Source: Propionibacteriales bacterium (GTDB taxonomy: Bacteria > Actinomycetota > Actinomycetes > Propionibacteriales > Nocardioidaceae). From it: a stretch of 45,264 nt of DNA. Each line of letters begins with the position of its first letter. Position 1 is the stretch's first letter. Under the pieces are notes generated by a model that made no database searches, was not told the DNA's origin, and saw only the letters and a list, made by a program, of their open reading frames with translations. The stretch is taken from contig WHTJ01000030.1 of NCBI GenBank assembly GCA_009377795.1, forward strand, positions 1 through 45,264. Direction: 5' to 3'. Positions 17,225 to 26,002 of the stretch are shown piece after piece. The position numbers were made by a program, and so were the translations under genes.

Positions 17225-18067
17225 CTACCCGGCGAGCCGGAGCTCCAGCTCGCCCTGAGCGACGATCACGGCCGGGCCGCTGAGCTTGACCTCGTTGCCG
17301 GTGTCGACGGGCACCTCCAGCGTCCCACCAAGTACGCCGACCCGAATCGTGGTGGGGGTCACCAGGTCCTCGGTCACCACGTGCGCGACCGCGGCCGCGC
17401 AGGCGCCCGTGCCACACGACCGGGTCTCGCCGGCACCGCGTTCGTACACCCGCATCGACAGCTCGCCGTCCGCCTCCGGCCGGACGAACTCGACGTTCAC
17501 GCCGTCCGGGAAGTCGGAGACGTCGTACTCCGGCGTCTCCTGCAGCGGCCCCGCCTCCTCCAGGCTGTCCACGAAGACGACTGCGTGCGGGTTCCCGACG
17601 CTGATCTTGTGCGCCTTCCACGACCGGTCGCCGACCGCGATCTCCACCGAACCCTGCAGCTCCACCGTGCCCATGTCGACGCAGATGGAGCCGTCCTCGG
17701 CGATGGTCGCGGTCTTGGTGCCGGACCGGGTGCCGAACCGGATCGGGCCGGTCGGGTCCACCAGGCCGGACTCGGCCAGGAAGCGGACGAATACCCGCGC
17801 CCCGTTGCCGCACATTTGGGCCACCGACCCGTCGGGGTTGCGATAGTCCATGAACCACTCGGCGTCGGTCTCGGGTACGCCGTGGATCGAGCTCGACCGC
17901 ACCACCCGCAGCACGCCATCGGCGCCGAGCCCACGGCGCCGGTGACAGAGCGTCGTCACGAGCTCCTTGGACAGGTCACCGTGCACGCCGCCGTCGTAGT
18001 CGGGCAGCACGATGTAGTCGTTCTCCGTGCCATGACCCTTGGCCCACGCAAACGTCGATGCGATCAC
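17225..18067 (-). CDS. dapF: Diaminopimelate epimerase
   Basis: 280 aa. Converts LL- to meso-diaminopimelate for lysine and peptidoglycan synthesis. Catalytic cysteines are Cys86 (MCGNGARVF) and Cys218 (SCGTGACA). The typical N-terminal GHGTEND and the substrate loop ERGAGETRSCG are present. Start is GTG at 18067; no strong Shine-Dalgarno is seen, so a slightly different start is possible. Position between hflX and miaA is the conserved actinobacterial one. Upstream lies a half copy of the dispersed palindrome and a broken regulator. Confidence 0.97.
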   Translation of the reverse strand: MIASTFAWAKGHGTENDYIVLPDYDGGVHGDLSKELVTTLCHRRRGLGADGVLRVVRSSSIHGVPETDAEWFMDYRNPDGSVAQMCGNGARVFVRFLAESGLVDPTGPIRFGTRSGTKTATIAEDGSICVDMGTVELQGSVEIAVGDRSWKAHKISVGNPHAVVFVDSLEEAGPLQETPEYDVSDFPDGVNVEFVRPEADGELSMRVYERGAGETRSCGTGACAAAVAHVVTEDLVTPTTIRVGVLGGTLEVPVDTGNEVKLSGPAVIVAQGELELRLAG

Positions 18068-18170
18068 GATGCCGATCGTACGTGGTCACCGGTGGTCATG
18101 GCCGCACTGTCCCGTGCACCGGGAACCGACTGCCTATGCATTGACGCGATCTCGATGCGGAACGTTTCAC

Positions 18171-18193
18171 CCCGAGATTGCACATTTGGCCGA
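18171..18193 (+). repeat. Dispersed palindrome, copy 2 (single arm)
   Basis: CCCGAGATTGCACATTTGGC at 18171-18190 matches one arm of the family, with no complementary arm nearby. It overlaps nothing essential and stops just short of the stop codon of the broken cupin regulator at 18199. A truncated copy. Confidence 0.75.
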
Positions 18194-18198
18194 CTTCC

Positions 18199-18575
18199 TC
18201 ACCGGACGTCACACGGGACAGCGGCGCCGAACCAGTGTGGGATCTGGCAGTCGAACTCGGCCGCTTCGCCGGCGCCCATGATGAAGTCCCGGTCGCCCAG
18301 CTTCACCCGAAGCCGGCCGCGCAGCACGTAGAGCCACTCGTAGTCGGTCTGCGTTGTCAGATGAGGTTCCTGATCGTGAGCGGGGATGATCTCCTTGTAC
18401 GCCCGAGGCTCGCCCTGCTGCCGGGAGAGCGGGACCAGGACGCGGCCGTCCGTCTTGGTGGGGTGCTGGGGTACGCGCGGATCGACGAGCCCCTTCTTTC
18501 TCGGGCGCGTCGCAGGCGAGGTGCGATCTGCTCGATCACCGCGTCAACGCTCGGTGGGTGGTCTATCGTGGCCAG
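18199..18575 (-). pseudogene. XRE-family regulator with cupin domain, internally deleted
   Basis: On the minus strand the N-terminal start of an XRE protein is visible (VDAVIEQIAPRLRRARERRG). A jump to another frame follows, DPRVPQHPTKTDGRVLVPLS, leading into a clean cupin domain (AYKEIIPAHDQEPHLTTQ, DYEWLYVLRGRLRVKLGD, FDCQIPHWFGAAV) and a TGA at 18199-18201. Intact relatives have about 60 residues of helix-turn-helix between RERRG and DPR. Here they are gone and the frame is broken, so it should not bind DNA. The gap 18068-18690 holds only this and the half palindrome. Confidence 0.8.
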
Positions 18576-18690
18576 TCAATCAATCCGTCCCGAAAATAGC
18601 AAGGTGTGTTGTCGCCTTGGGGTGCCGTTCGGATGCTGACCGTGGAGGTGATCCGAATGGACACAACGAGAATGATGAGGAGATGGCGCA

Positions 18691-19335
18691 ATGGGTGAGC
18701 TGCACGTCAACATGAACACCACGCTCGACGGCGTGATCCAGGGGCGGATTCCAATGATCGTCCAGGCCAATGGTGGCCCCACCGAGCAGGACGGGGACTT
18801 CGCGTACGCCGGTTGGGAGCGCCCGTTCTGGGATTCGGAGTCCGGCGAACAGGTGGATGCGGACGTGCAGGCATCCGACGCGCTGCTGCTGGGTCGCATG
18901 ACGTACGACATCTTCCGCAACTACTGGCCGGGCACGCCCAACGAGATCGGGCGGGCCTTCGACCGGGTCCCCAAGTACGTCGCGTCCCGCGGCACGCCAG
19001 AACTGTCCTGGGACGCCAGCACCCAGATAACCGACGTGGGCGCCGAGGTTCGTGACCTGCGTGAGCGGCATGAGCAGATCCACACTTGGGGCAGCGCGAA
19101 CCTGCTGCAGACCCTGTTCCGCGAGGCCCTGGTCGACCGGGTGAACCTGTGGGTGTGTCCGGTTGTGCTCGGACAGGGCAAGAAGCTCTTTCCTGAAGGC
19201 ACAGCAGCCACCCGGTTCGAGCAGGTCGAGCCGCCGAAGTCGTTTCCAGGAGGGGTGGTGCTGCTGCGCTACCGGTGCCTCGAGGGCCCCCCGGAGACGG
19301 GGAACGTGGCCGAGGCCGTCAACGCTGCGGACTAA
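18691..19335 (+). CDS. Dihydrofolate reductase/RibD C-terminal-domain family protein
   Basis: 214 aa. Fold typical of the RibD_C family: N-terminal strand HVNMNTTLDGVIQG, NADPH-binding stretches DALLLGRMTYDIFRNYWP and YVASRGTPELSWDAS, then IHTWGSANLLQTLFREALVD and the end LWVCPVVLGQGKKLFPEG. These stand-alone proteins are common in actinobacteria; the true substrate is usually unknown and may not be folate. GAGGAGATGG precedes the ATG. It follows a decayed regulator gene that faces the other way and is not part of a clear operon. Confidence 0.88.
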   Translation: MGELHVNMNTTLDGVIQGRIPMIVQANGGPTEQDGDFAYAGWERPFWDSESGEQVDADVQASDALLLGRMTYDIFRNYWPGTPNEIGRAFDRVPKYVASRGTPELSWDASTQITDVGAEVRDLRERHEQIHTWGSANLLQTLFREALVDRVNLWVCPVVLGQGKKLFPEGTAATRFEQVEPPKSFPGGVVLLRYRCLEGPPETGNVAEAVNAAD

Positions 19336-19535
19336 CTGTTGCCGGGGTGCACGGCTAAGCACGGCTACCGCACGAAGACAGCCCTCCCACCCATGGGTGA
19401 CGGGGTTCGTGCTTGCGAGACGAGGCGATCGGCGCCTGTACGCGTCCTCCACGCACGAGTTGGTGTTCGGCTTGGCGGCCAGGCAGGTACGCCGGCTGCC
19501 GACGGTGCGGACCTGCTCCTCGAACGCGCCACACA

Positions 19536-19548
19536 TTCGCGCCGAGAT
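19536..19548 (+). repeat. Dispersed palindrome, copy 3 (13-base end only)
   Basis: TTCGCGCCGAGAT matches the conserved terminus of the family but is followed by AACC instead of TGCA. It sits 4 bases before the miaA stop codon complement. It may be a remnant or chance. Confidence 0.4.
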
Positions 19549-19551
19549 AAC

Positions 19552-20475
19552 CTATCCGCGCGACGTCTCGAGTTCGGCCGCCGCCAGGGCCGACCCGACG
19601 AGGTCGGGCTCGTCGTACTTCACCCAGACGATGCGCGGGTCCTTCCGGAACCACGAGTCCTGCCTTCTCGCGAATCGCCGGGTCGCGTACACGGTCTGCT
19701 CCCGCGCGGCGTCTTCGTCGATCTCGCCCGCCAGGTACCGCAGCACCTGCGCATAGCCCAGGGCACGACTCGCCGTGCGCCCTTCCCGTAGCCCGGCTCC
19801 CTCCAGCAGCCGCACCTCCTCGACAAGACCCGCCGCCCACATCCGGTCGACGCGGACGGCGATCCGCTCGTCGAGTACCGGACGGGGTACGTCGATGCCG
19901 ACCTGCCGGACGTCGTCGTACTCGTACGTATGACCGGGCAGAGTCGCCGTGAACGGCCGTCCGCTGAGCGCGATCACCTCCAGGGCACGCACGATGCGCC
20001 GCCCGTTGGCGGGCAGGATCCGGGCGGCCGCCTCCGGGTCCTGCTCGCAGAGCCGCTCGTACAGCCGCCGTGGACCGTGCCGGTCGAGCTCGGCCTCGAG
20101 CGCACGCCGTACGTCCGGATCGGTGCCCGGGAACTCGAACCGGTCCAGCACGGCGCGGACGTATAGCGCCGACCCGCCGACCAGTACCGGCGGGACACCA
20201 CGCGACCGGCACTCGTCCACGGCCTCGCGGGCCCAGCGCTGGAACTCAGCGACCGTGGCGGGTTCGGTCACGTCGAGTACGTCGAGCAGGTGGTGCGGCA
20301 CGCCCGCACGGGCATCGAGGCCGAGTTTGGCCGTGCCGATGTCCATGCCGCGGTAGAGCTGCATCGAGTCGGCGTTGACCACCTCACCACCGAGCGCACG
20401 GGCCAGGCCGACCGCCAGCTCGGACTTGCCGGCGGCGGTCGAGCCGACCACGGCGACGAGGGGCGGATCTGGCAC
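19552..20475 (-). CDS. miaA: tRNA dimethylallyltransferase
   Basis: 307 aa. Adds a dimethylallyl group to A37 of tRNAs reading UNN codons; MiaB, at 22.6 kb, then methylthiolates it. P-loop GSTAAGKS at residues 11-18, DSMQLYRGMDIGTAK, the PHHLLDVLD segment and the C-terminal RRFARRQDSWFRKD are typical. The start is taken as GTG 20475, 8 bases after GGGAG; the open frame extends upstream but with non-family sequence. Confidence 0.96.
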   Translation of the reverse strand: MPDPPLVAVVGSTAAGKSELAVGLARALGGEVVNADSMQLYRGMDIGTAKLGLDARAGVPHHLLDVLDVTEPATVAEFQRWAREAVDECRSRGVPPVLVGGSALYVRAVLDRFEFPGTDPDVRRALEAELDRHGPRRLYERLCEQDPEAAARILPANGRRIVRALEVIALSGRPFTATLPGHTYEYDDVRQVGIDVPRPVLDERIAVRVDRMWAAGLVEEVRLLEGAGLREGRTASRALGYAQVLRYLAGEIDEDAAREQTVYATRRFARRQDSWFRKDPRIVWVKYDEPDLVGSALAAAELETSRG

Positions 20476-20569
20476 CGGGTTACTCCCGAGGAAAAGGGGT
20501 ACTGGCACAATGACAGGCGTACGCGATATGAACATAGTGGAAAACCAGTACAGACCCCCGGAGCACACC

Positions 20570-20863
20570 ATGGAACTGGGCAAGGCTGACAAGATCGCCC
20601 ACGATGCCGTCGAAGGCGCCAAGGGTGCCGCGAGGTCGGCAAAAGTGGCGGCGGAAGGCGCACGCGACAAGCACGGCGACAAGGTCGCCGACGGCCTCGA
20701 GAAGGTCGGTGCGTTCGTCGACGAGAAGACCGGACACCGGTTCAGCGACAAGATCGACAAGGGCCTCGGTGCGGTCACCGATCCCCTGCGCAACTCCTCC
20801 GAAGAGCCCGGCCCGGCCGCGGACACGAGCGACGACACCGCGTCGGGATCCGACTCCACGTAG
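20570..20863 (+). CDS. Small MT0933-like (PF14013-type) putative antitoxin
   Basis: 97 aa, charged and helical. The segment KVADGLEKVGAFVDEKTGHR followed by FSDKIDKGLGAV resembles the MT0933/Rv0909 antitoxin family, whose hallmark is a VDEKTxG(K/R)(Y/F)xDK stretch. The N-terminal half is an Ala/Lys helix (GAKGAARSAKVAAEGARDKH) and the tail is acidic. Start 20570 follows GGAG. Divergent from miaA. No toxin-like gene (the family partner is a SRPBCC-type protein) is adjacent, so it may act alone. Family match is from pattern memory. Confidence 0.75.
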   Translation: MELGKADKIAHDAVEGAKGAARSAKVAAEGARDKHGDKVADGLEKVGAFVDEKTGHRFSDKIDKGLGAVTDPLRNSSEEPGPAADTSDDTASGSDST

Positions 20864-20917
20864 TACGGCCCGTTCACCGCATCCGGCTGACCGGGATCCA
20901 GAGGCCGTACGACGTGG

Positions 20918-21682
20918 CTACGTGAGCCAGCTCGCGACGAAGTAGCCGACGCCGTACGGTGCCGCGTCGTAGTGCATCTTCGCCGCGATGTCCGCACCCG
21001 GAGGTGCACTCTCCGCGGCGCCGGCGAGGAACTGCCAGGCCTGCCGTCCGGCGACCCAGAGGTCGGCGCAGTCGCCGGGATCGAGCCGCCGGACCAGCCA
21101 CTCGCGATCCGCATGCGCGAGCGCGTCCGCGACCCGCTGGTCGAGGGCACCGGCTCGGTGGTCGACATAGCCGGGTGCATGCTCCGAGCGCTTGGCGGTT
21201 CCGTCTCCCATCGCGAGTACGCCGACCCGCATGCCGTCCCGGTCGGCCGCGACCCGTCCGAGGGCCGCGCACTCGTCGCCGGACAGCTCCCGGGGCAGGG
21301 CGACGTACCGGCGGGCGCCCTCCCAGCCGTACCGGTCGAGCAGCCAGGCGCCGAGCGTCAGCGATAGCGGAAGCTCACCGTCCAGGCCTTCGGCCCCTCC
21401 GGTGTCCCCTGCATCCCGCGCGCCCGCTGCGTCTCCCGCGTCCCCGGAGCCCGCGCGCAGGTGGACGCCGAGCCCGCGAAGCGACCCGACGGCCGCGTCC
21501 GGGAACCGCCGCAGGGCGGGCGCGCCCCCGACGCATACGACGACGTCGGGACGGGTGGACGCCAGCAGGCGGACCGCCTCGAAGCACGACGTGCGCAGGT
21601 CGTCCAGCTCCCCGGCGGCGCCGGTCCCGACCTCGGGCACCAGCAGCGGCGGGTGCGGGCAGACGGCGGCGCCAACGAACAT
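20918..21682 (-). CDS. LigB-like class III extradiol dioxygenase-family protein
   Basis: 254 aa. Begins MFVGAAVCPHPPLLVPEVG, with the His-Pro-Pro pattern of the catalytic subunit B of class III extradiol dioxygenases. It ends KMHYDAAPYGVGYFVASWL. Related proteins sit next to miaA in many actinobacteria (Rv2728c in Mycobacterium, from memory) and have no proven reaction. A Gly/Asp/Ala-rich insert (SGDAGDAAGARDAGDTGG) is low-complexity and probably a flexible loop. The second metal ligands are not clear to me, so it may not be an active dioxygenase. Confidence 0.8.
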   Translation of the reverse strand: MFVGAAVCPHPPLLVPEVGTGAAGELDDLRTSCFEAVRLLASTRPDVVVCVGGAPALRRFPDAAVGSLRGLGVHLRAGSGDAGDAAGARDAGDTGGAEGLDGELPLSLTLGAWLLDRYGWEGARRYVALPRELSGDECAALGRVAADRDGMRVGVLAMGDGTAKRSEHAPGYVDHRAGALDQRVADALAHADREWLVRRLDPGDCADLWVAGRQAWQFLAGAAESAPPGADIAAKMHYDAAPYGVGYFVASWLT

Positions 21683-21711
21683 GAGTCGGAGCGTAGCCGT
21701 ACGGTGAGGGC

Positions 21712-22088
21712 ATGCATCGAAGCCGGATCGGGATCTTCCTCATCGACCACCCGGAGGACACCTACGGCGAGGCGCTGGCGTTCTGGTCCGCGGCGACCGG
21801 CCGGGAGCCGGTCGCCGCGGACAGCCCTATGCGTCCGTCGGCGGGATCGGCCCGGTCAATGTCGAGATCCAGCGCACCGGAGAGGGCACGCCGGCCCGGA
21901 TCCACATCGACATCGAGACCGACGACGTGCCCGCCGAGGTGGAGCGGCTGACTAGCCTCGGAGCGACCGTGGCCGAGGATCGCGGGAGCTTCACGATCAT
22001 GCGAGATCCCGGTGGGCTGGTGTTCTGTGTCGTGCCTGTGCAGACCGGGCAGGACCGCTTCGACGCCGCCGCGACGACATGGCAGTGA
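21712..22088 (+). pseudogene. Glyoxalase/bleomycin-resistance-like protein, one-base frameshift
   Basis: The N-terminus MHRSRIGIFLIDHPEDTYGE ... AFWSAATGREPVAADSP is in one frame. After one missing base near 21825-21828 (GACAGCCCTATG, expected GACAGCCCCTATG) the next frame continues with ASVGGIGPVNVEIQRTGEG, RIHIDIETDDVPAEVERL and FTIMRDPGGLVFCVVPVQTG to TGA 22086-22088. Together they make one complete VOC-fold protein of about 125 aa. The stop overlaps the NUDIX start, so the pair was an operon. Decay or a sequence error are both possible. Confidence 0.8.
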
Positions 22089-22537
22089 GCGGCTTCGCCC
22101 TGGTTCCGGCCGCGTACGTCGCCCTGCTCCGCGGCGACGACGTTCTCCTGCAGCGGCGGAGGAACACCGGCTTCCACGACGGTCACTGGGCCATGGCCGC
22201 CGCCGGTCACGTGGAGCCCGGCGAGTCCTGTGTGGAGGTCGCGTCACGGGAGGCCCGCGAGGAGCTGGGGATCGAGCTGGACACCGATGACCTCGTGCCA
22301 CTATGCGCGATGCATCGCGGCCAGCCGGGTGGCCCGGCGATCGAGCAACGCGTCGACTTCTTCTTCGCCGTACGCACCTGGCTCGGCGAGCCGCGACTCG
22401 CCGAGCCGGGCAAGGCGGACGGTCTGGAGTGGTTCGGGCTCGGCCGGCTGCCCGAGCCCGTCGTACCGCACGAGCTGGTCGTGCTCCGGGCTCTGGCCGC
22501 CGGGACCGTGCCGCGGATGCTGACCTTCGGCTTCTGA
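22079..22537 (+). CDS. NUDIX hydrolase
   Basis: 152 aa. Cleaves a nucleoside diphosphate linked to another group. Complete Nudix box GHVEPGESCVEVASREAREE-LGI (G-x5-E-x7-RE-x2-EE-xG pattern) at about residues 43-65. The N-terminal strand PAAYVALLRGDDVLLQRRR and the motif HDGHWAMAAAGH fit the MutT-like subgroup; exact substrate unknown. The start overlaps the end of the glyoxalase-like gene by 10 bases. It ends just before a compound palindrome facing miaB. Confidence 0.93.
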   Translation: MAVSGFALVPAAYVALLRGDDVLLQRRRNTGFHDGHWAMAAAGHVEPGESCVEVASREAREELGIELDTDDLVPLCAMHRGQPGGPAIEQRVDFFFAVRTWLGEPRLAEPGKADGLEWFGLGRLPEPVVPHELVVLRALAAGTVPRMLTFGF

Positions 22538-22545
22538 GGCCCACT

Positions 22546-22619
22546 CGGGTCGAGATTGAAACGGCCACTTCTGCAATCTCGACCCGAAAGAAACGGCCAG
22601 ATCTGCAATCTCGGCGCGA
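22546..22619. repeat. Dispersed palindrome, copy 4 (compound)
   Basis: A dyad with arms CGGGTCGAGATTG (22546-22558) and CAATCTCGACCCG (22574-22586) is followed by a second right-arm-like unit, GGCCAGATCTGCAATCTCGG continuing to CGCGA at 22619. The two right-arm units repeat each other (ACGGCCA..TCTGCAATCTCG). Relative to the family consensus the first dyad has two changes in the left arm, each matched by a change in the right arm. Lies between the convergent NUDIX and miaB stops. Confidence 0.9.
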
Positions 22620-22636
22620 GGCGGCGGACCGGCCAG

Positions 22637-24121
22637 CTACTCGGCAGGTGGTCCGACCGTCGGCAGGCCGAGCGGAACGCCGGCCGCTAGTTGCGGTGCG
22701 GCGTGCCGGGCCTCCCAGGCGTCCCCGGCCCGGGTACGGCGTACGGCGGAATCCGGGACCGCGCCGTCGGAGACCAGATGATGCGGCGCGGCGTACGTGA
22801 CGGGTACCCGAACCATGTCACCCGGCCGCACCTGCACCCCGGGGTTCGGGGTGCAGTGCACCAGCCGGTTGTCCGGTGCGCGACCGGACAGCCGGTGCGT
22901 CTCTGCGTCCTTGCGACCCTCGCCCTCGGAGACCAGCACCTCGACCGTACGGCCGACGAGGCACTGATTTTCCTTCCATGTAATGTTATTCACCAGTTCC
23001 ACGAGTCGCTCATAGCGCTCCTGGACCACCTGTTTCGGCAACTGGTCCTCCATCGCGGCCGCGGGCGTACCGGGCCGTTTGGAGTACTGGAACGTGAACG
23101 CACCGGCGAACCGGGCCTGCCGTACGACGTCCAGAGTCTGCTCGAAGTCGGCCTCGGTCTCGCCCGGGAAGCCGACGATGATGTCCGTGGTGATCGCGGC
23201 GTCCGGCATCGCCTCGCGGACCCGCTCGATGATGCCGAGATAGCGGTCGCGCCGGTACGAGCGCCGCATCGCCTTGAGCACGGCGTCCGACCCGGACTGC
23301 AGGGGCATGTGCAACGACGGCATGGCGTTCGGCGTCTCCGCCATCGCCGCGATCACGTCGTCGGTGAAGTCGCGCGGATGCGGCGACGTGAACCGCACCC
23401 GCTCCAGACCGTCGATCCGGCCGCAGGAGCGGAGCAGCTTGCCGAAGGCGAACCGGTCGCCGAACTCGACGCCGTACGAGTTGACGTTCTGCCCGAGCAG
23501 CGTCACCTCCAGCACGCCCTCCTCGACCAGCGCCTCGATCTCGGCCAGCACCTCACCCGGACGGCGGTCCTTCTCCCGACCGCGCAGGGACGGCACGATG
23601 CAGAACGTGCAGGTGTTGTTGCAGCCCACGCTGATCGCGACCCAGGCGGCGTACGGCGACTCGCGCCGCGTCGGGAGTGTGGACGGGAACGTCTCCAGCG
23701 ACTCGAGGATCTCGACCTGCGCCTCCTCGGCCACCCGGGCGCGCTCCAAGAGCACCGGAAGCGAGCCGATGTTGTGCGTGCCGAACACCACGTCGACCCA
23801 CGGCGCGCGCCGGGTGATCTCGCCGCGGTCCTTCTGCGCCAGGCAGCCGCCGACCGCGATCTGCATGCCGGGGTGCTCGCTCTTCACCGGCGCCAGCTGT
23901 CCGAGGTTGCCGTACAGCCGGTTGTCGGCGTTCTCCCGGACCGCGCAGGTGTTGAACACGACCACGTCCGCCTGCTCCGTTTCGGGGGCGCGGACGTAGC
24001 CGGCCCCCTCCAGCAGGCCGGACAGCCGCTCGGAGTCGTGGACGTTCATCTGGCAGCCGAAGGTGCGCACCTCGTAGGTGCGTGGCCGCGTCTGCTGGTG
24101 GGTGATGGCTGGTGCCAGCAT
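22637..24121 (-). CDS. miaB: tRNA-2-methylthio-N6-dimethylallyladenosine synthase MiaB
   Basis: 494 aa. Radical-SAM methylthiotransferase that thiomethylates isopentenyl-A37, acting after MiaA. The first cluster Cys are 23 (FGCQMN), 59 (NTCAVRENA) and 93 (GGCLAQ). The radical-SAM cluster is Cys167, 171 and 174 (GCNNTCTFC). The TRAM domain is at the C-terminus ([14 protein letters not shown] ... [11 protein letters not shown]). A 40-residue tail beyond TRAM is rich in Arg, Ala and Pro and looks unstructured. The start at 24121 follows GGGGAC; the ORF start at 24235 lacks support. Monocistronic on the minus strand, divergent from gluA. Confidence 0.96.
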   Translation of the reverse strand: MLAPAITHQQTRPRTYEVRTFGCQMNVHDSERLSGLLEGAGYVRAPETEQADVVVFNTCAVRENADNRLYGNLGQLAPVKSEHPGMQIAVGGCLAQKDRGEITRRAPWVDVVFGTHNIGSLPVLLERARVAEEAQVEILESLETFPSTLPTRRESPYAAWVAISVGCNNTCTFCIVPSLRGREKDRRPGEVLAEIEALVEEGVLEVTLLGQNVNSYGVEFGDRFAFGKLLRSCGRIDGLERVRFTSPHPRDFTDDVIAAMAETPNAMPSLHMPLQSGSDAVLKAMRRSYRRDRYLGIIERVREAMPDAAITTDIIVGFPGETEADFEQTLDVVRQARFAGAFTFQYSKRPGTPAAAMEDQLPKQVVQERYERLVELVNNITWKENQCLVGRTVEVLVSEGEGRKDAETHRLSGRAPDNRLVHCTPNPGVQVRPGDMVRVPVTYAAPHHLVSDGAVPDSAVRRTRAGDAWEARHAAPQLAAGVPLGLPTVGPPAE

Positions 24122-24246
24122 ATCGGTCCCCAGGGTACGGCGGATCGTCCGGCGTACCGAAACCAGCATCGGGTGGCGCGTTCTGGTCGCCCCAACCGAC
24201 GGTCCGGTGCCAGAACACGCCACGCTGATGGTCACACCAACCCGGT

Positions 24247-24267
24247 ATCTATCGACTTGGTATAGAT
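24247..24267. promoter_or_regulatory. Dyad and promoter-like element upstream of gluA
   Basis: ATCTAT (24247-24252) and ATAGAT (24262-24267) form a perfect 6-bp dyad with a 9-bp spacer. TATAGA within the right arm can serve as a -10 hexamer for gluA, which starts at 24315. A local AT-rich stretch in the miaB/gluA divergent region. The regulator is unknown. Confidence 0.4.
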
Positions 24268-24314
24268 CGGGGGTCGATGTAGGCAGCGGGCCCTGGAATC
24301 GCTAGGTTGCTCGC

Positions 24315-25094
24315 ATGACCGAAGCGGCCCTGGTGCCCAAGTCGGCCGAGGGAGGCGACTCAGCGCTCGTCGTTCTCGACGGCGTGAACAAGTGGTTCGG
24401 CGACCTGCACGTCCTGCAAAACATCAACCTGACCATCTCCCGCGGCGAGGTCGCGGTGGTCATCGGGCCGTCCGGCGGCGGTAAGTCGACGTTCTGCCGA
24501 ACCATCAACCGGCTGGAGCCGATCGACCAGGGCGAGATCCGGCTGGACGGGAAGCCGCTGCCCGCCGAAGGCAAGGGCCTGGCCAGGCTACGAGCCGACG
24601 TGGGGATGGTGTTTCAGGCGTTCAACCTGTTCGCCCACAAGACGGTCCTGCAGAACGTCACGCTCGGCCCGATCAAGGTGCGCGGCAAGCGCGAGCAGGA
24701 CGCCAGCGAGCGCGCCCAGCAACTGCTCGACCGGGTCGGCGTCGCCGACCAGGCACACAAGTACCCCGCACAGCTCTCCGGCGGCCAGCAGCAACGGGTC
24801 GCGATCGCCCGCGCGCTCGCCATGGAGCCGAAGGTCATGCTCTTCGACGAGCCGACCTCGGCCCTCGACCCGGAGATGATCAAGGAAGTACTCGACGTCA
24901 TGGTGGATCTCGCTAAGGGCGGCATGACCATGGTGGTCGTGACCCATGAGATGGGGTTCGCGCGTACGGCGGCCAACCGCGTTCTGTTCATGGCCGATGG
25001 ACAGATCGTGGAGGAGGCCACACCGAACGAGTTCTTCACCAACCCGAAGTCAGATCGAGCCAAGGACTTCCTGGGCAAGATTCTCAAACACTGA
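24315..25094 (+). CDS. gluA: Glutamate-type amino acid ABC transporter, ATPase
   Basis: 259 aa. ATP-binding subunit of the GluABCD importer. Walker A GPSGGGKS (residues 51-58), Q-loop VFQAFNLF, signature LSGGQQQR (154-161), Walker B VMLFDE (174-179) and H-loop VVVTHEMGF are all intact. Sequence is of the polar amino acid class (GlnQ/GluA). It begins with a 17-residue extension not in most relatives. Ten bases separate it from gluB, so the operon gluABCD is clear. Confidence 0.95.
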   Translation: MTEAALVPKSAEGGDSALVVLDGVNKWFGDLHVLQNINLTISRGEVAVVIGPSGGGKSTFCRTINRLEPIDQGEIRLDGKPLPAEGKGLARLRADVGMVFQAFNLFAHKTVLQNVTLGPIKVRGKREQDASERAQQLLDRVGVADQAHKYPAQLSGGQQQRVAIARALAMEPKVMLFDEPTSALDPEMIKEVLDVMVDLAKGGMTMVVVTHEMGFARTAANRVLFMADGQIVEEATPNEFFTNPKSDRAKDFLGKILKH

Positions 25095-25103
25095 GAGGAA
25101 AAC

Positions 25104-25994
25104 ATGCGATTCGTGAGGACCAAAACGCTTGCGACGGCCGGCGTGGTCGCGCTTTCGATGGCACTCGCCGCGTGCGGTGGGGACGAGAGCGGCGGAGATG
25201 GGGCGGAGGTCGAAGTCGAGGAGGGCGATTTCCCCGAAGGCAGCCAGATGGCCGAGTTTCAAGAGGCCGGCGAGATCACCATCGGAGTGAAGTTCGACCA
25301 ACCCGGCATCGGCTTCCAGCAGCCCGGTGAGGACACGCCCACCGGCTTCGACATCGAGATCGGCGAGTACGTCGCGGGAAAGCTCGGCATCGAGCCCGAG
25401 AACATCGGATGGCGGGAGACGGTATCGGACAACCGGGAGCCGTTCCTGGAGAACGGCACGGTCGACCTGGTCATCGCCTCGTACACCATCAACGAGGAAC
25501 GACGCGCCATCGTGGGCCAGGCCGGCCCGTACTACACCACCGGCCAGCAGATCCTCGTCCGTGAGGAGGACGCGGAAACCATCGACGGCCCGGACAAGCT
25601 GTCCGAGGTGAGCGTCTGCTCGGTCACCGGCTCGACGTCGCTGGAGAACGTCGTGCGTGACTACGGTGCGGAGCCTGCACCCTTCGACACGTACTCGGCC
25701 TGCGTGCGCCAGCTGCAGAACGAGACCGTGGACGCGGTGACGACCGACGGCGCCATCTTGCTGGGTTACGCCGCACAGGATCCGGACAACCTCGAGGTCG
25801 TGGGTGAGGAGTTCAGCGAGGAGCCGTACGGCATCGGCTACTACCCGAACGACGACACCGAGATGTGCGAGTTCCTCAACGAGACGATCCAGCAGTCGAT
25901 CGACGACGGCTACTGGGCTGAGGGCTTCGAGGCGACGCTCGGGCAGTCGGGCATCGAGACCCCTGACCCACCGGAGCAGGACCCCTGTCCGTGA
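25104..25994 (+). CDS. gluB: Glutamate-type ABC transporter, substrate-binding lipoprotein
   Basis: 296 aa. Signal peptide with lipobox LAAC (Cys24), followed by an acidic Gly/Glu/Asp linker. The SBP type-3 domain has ITIGVKFDQPGIGF, PTGFDIEIGEYVAGKLGI, the ligand loop RETVSDNREPFLENG with DLVIASYTINEERR, and VCSVTGSTS. This fits a glutamate/aspartate binder of the GluB family; the exact ligand needs a binding test. GAGAGGA precedes the start. Confidence 0.93.
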   Translation: MRFVRTKTLATAGVVALSMALAACGGDESGGDGAEVEVEEGDFPEGSQMAEFQEAGEITIGVKFDQPGIGFQQPGEDTPTGFDIEIGEYVAGKLGIEPENIGWRETVSDNREPFLENGTVDLVIASYTINEERRAIVGQAGPYYTTGQQILVREEDAETIDGPDKLSEVSVCSVTGSTSLENVVRDYGAEPAPFDTYSACVRQLQNETVDAVTTDGAILLGYAAQDPDNLEVVGEEFSEEPYGIGYYPNDDTEMCEFLNETIQQSIDDGYWAEGFEATLGQSGIETPDPPEQDPCP

Positions 25995-26002
25995 CATCAC
26001 AG

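Noticed and set aside
19336-19551. Possible small gene on the minus strand before the miaA end
   Set aside because: A frame reading FEEQVRTVGSRRTCLAAKPN is open but has no start signal or family likeness, and it is part of a long antisense shadow. I treat this 216-base gap as holding nothing beyond the 13-base palindrome end.
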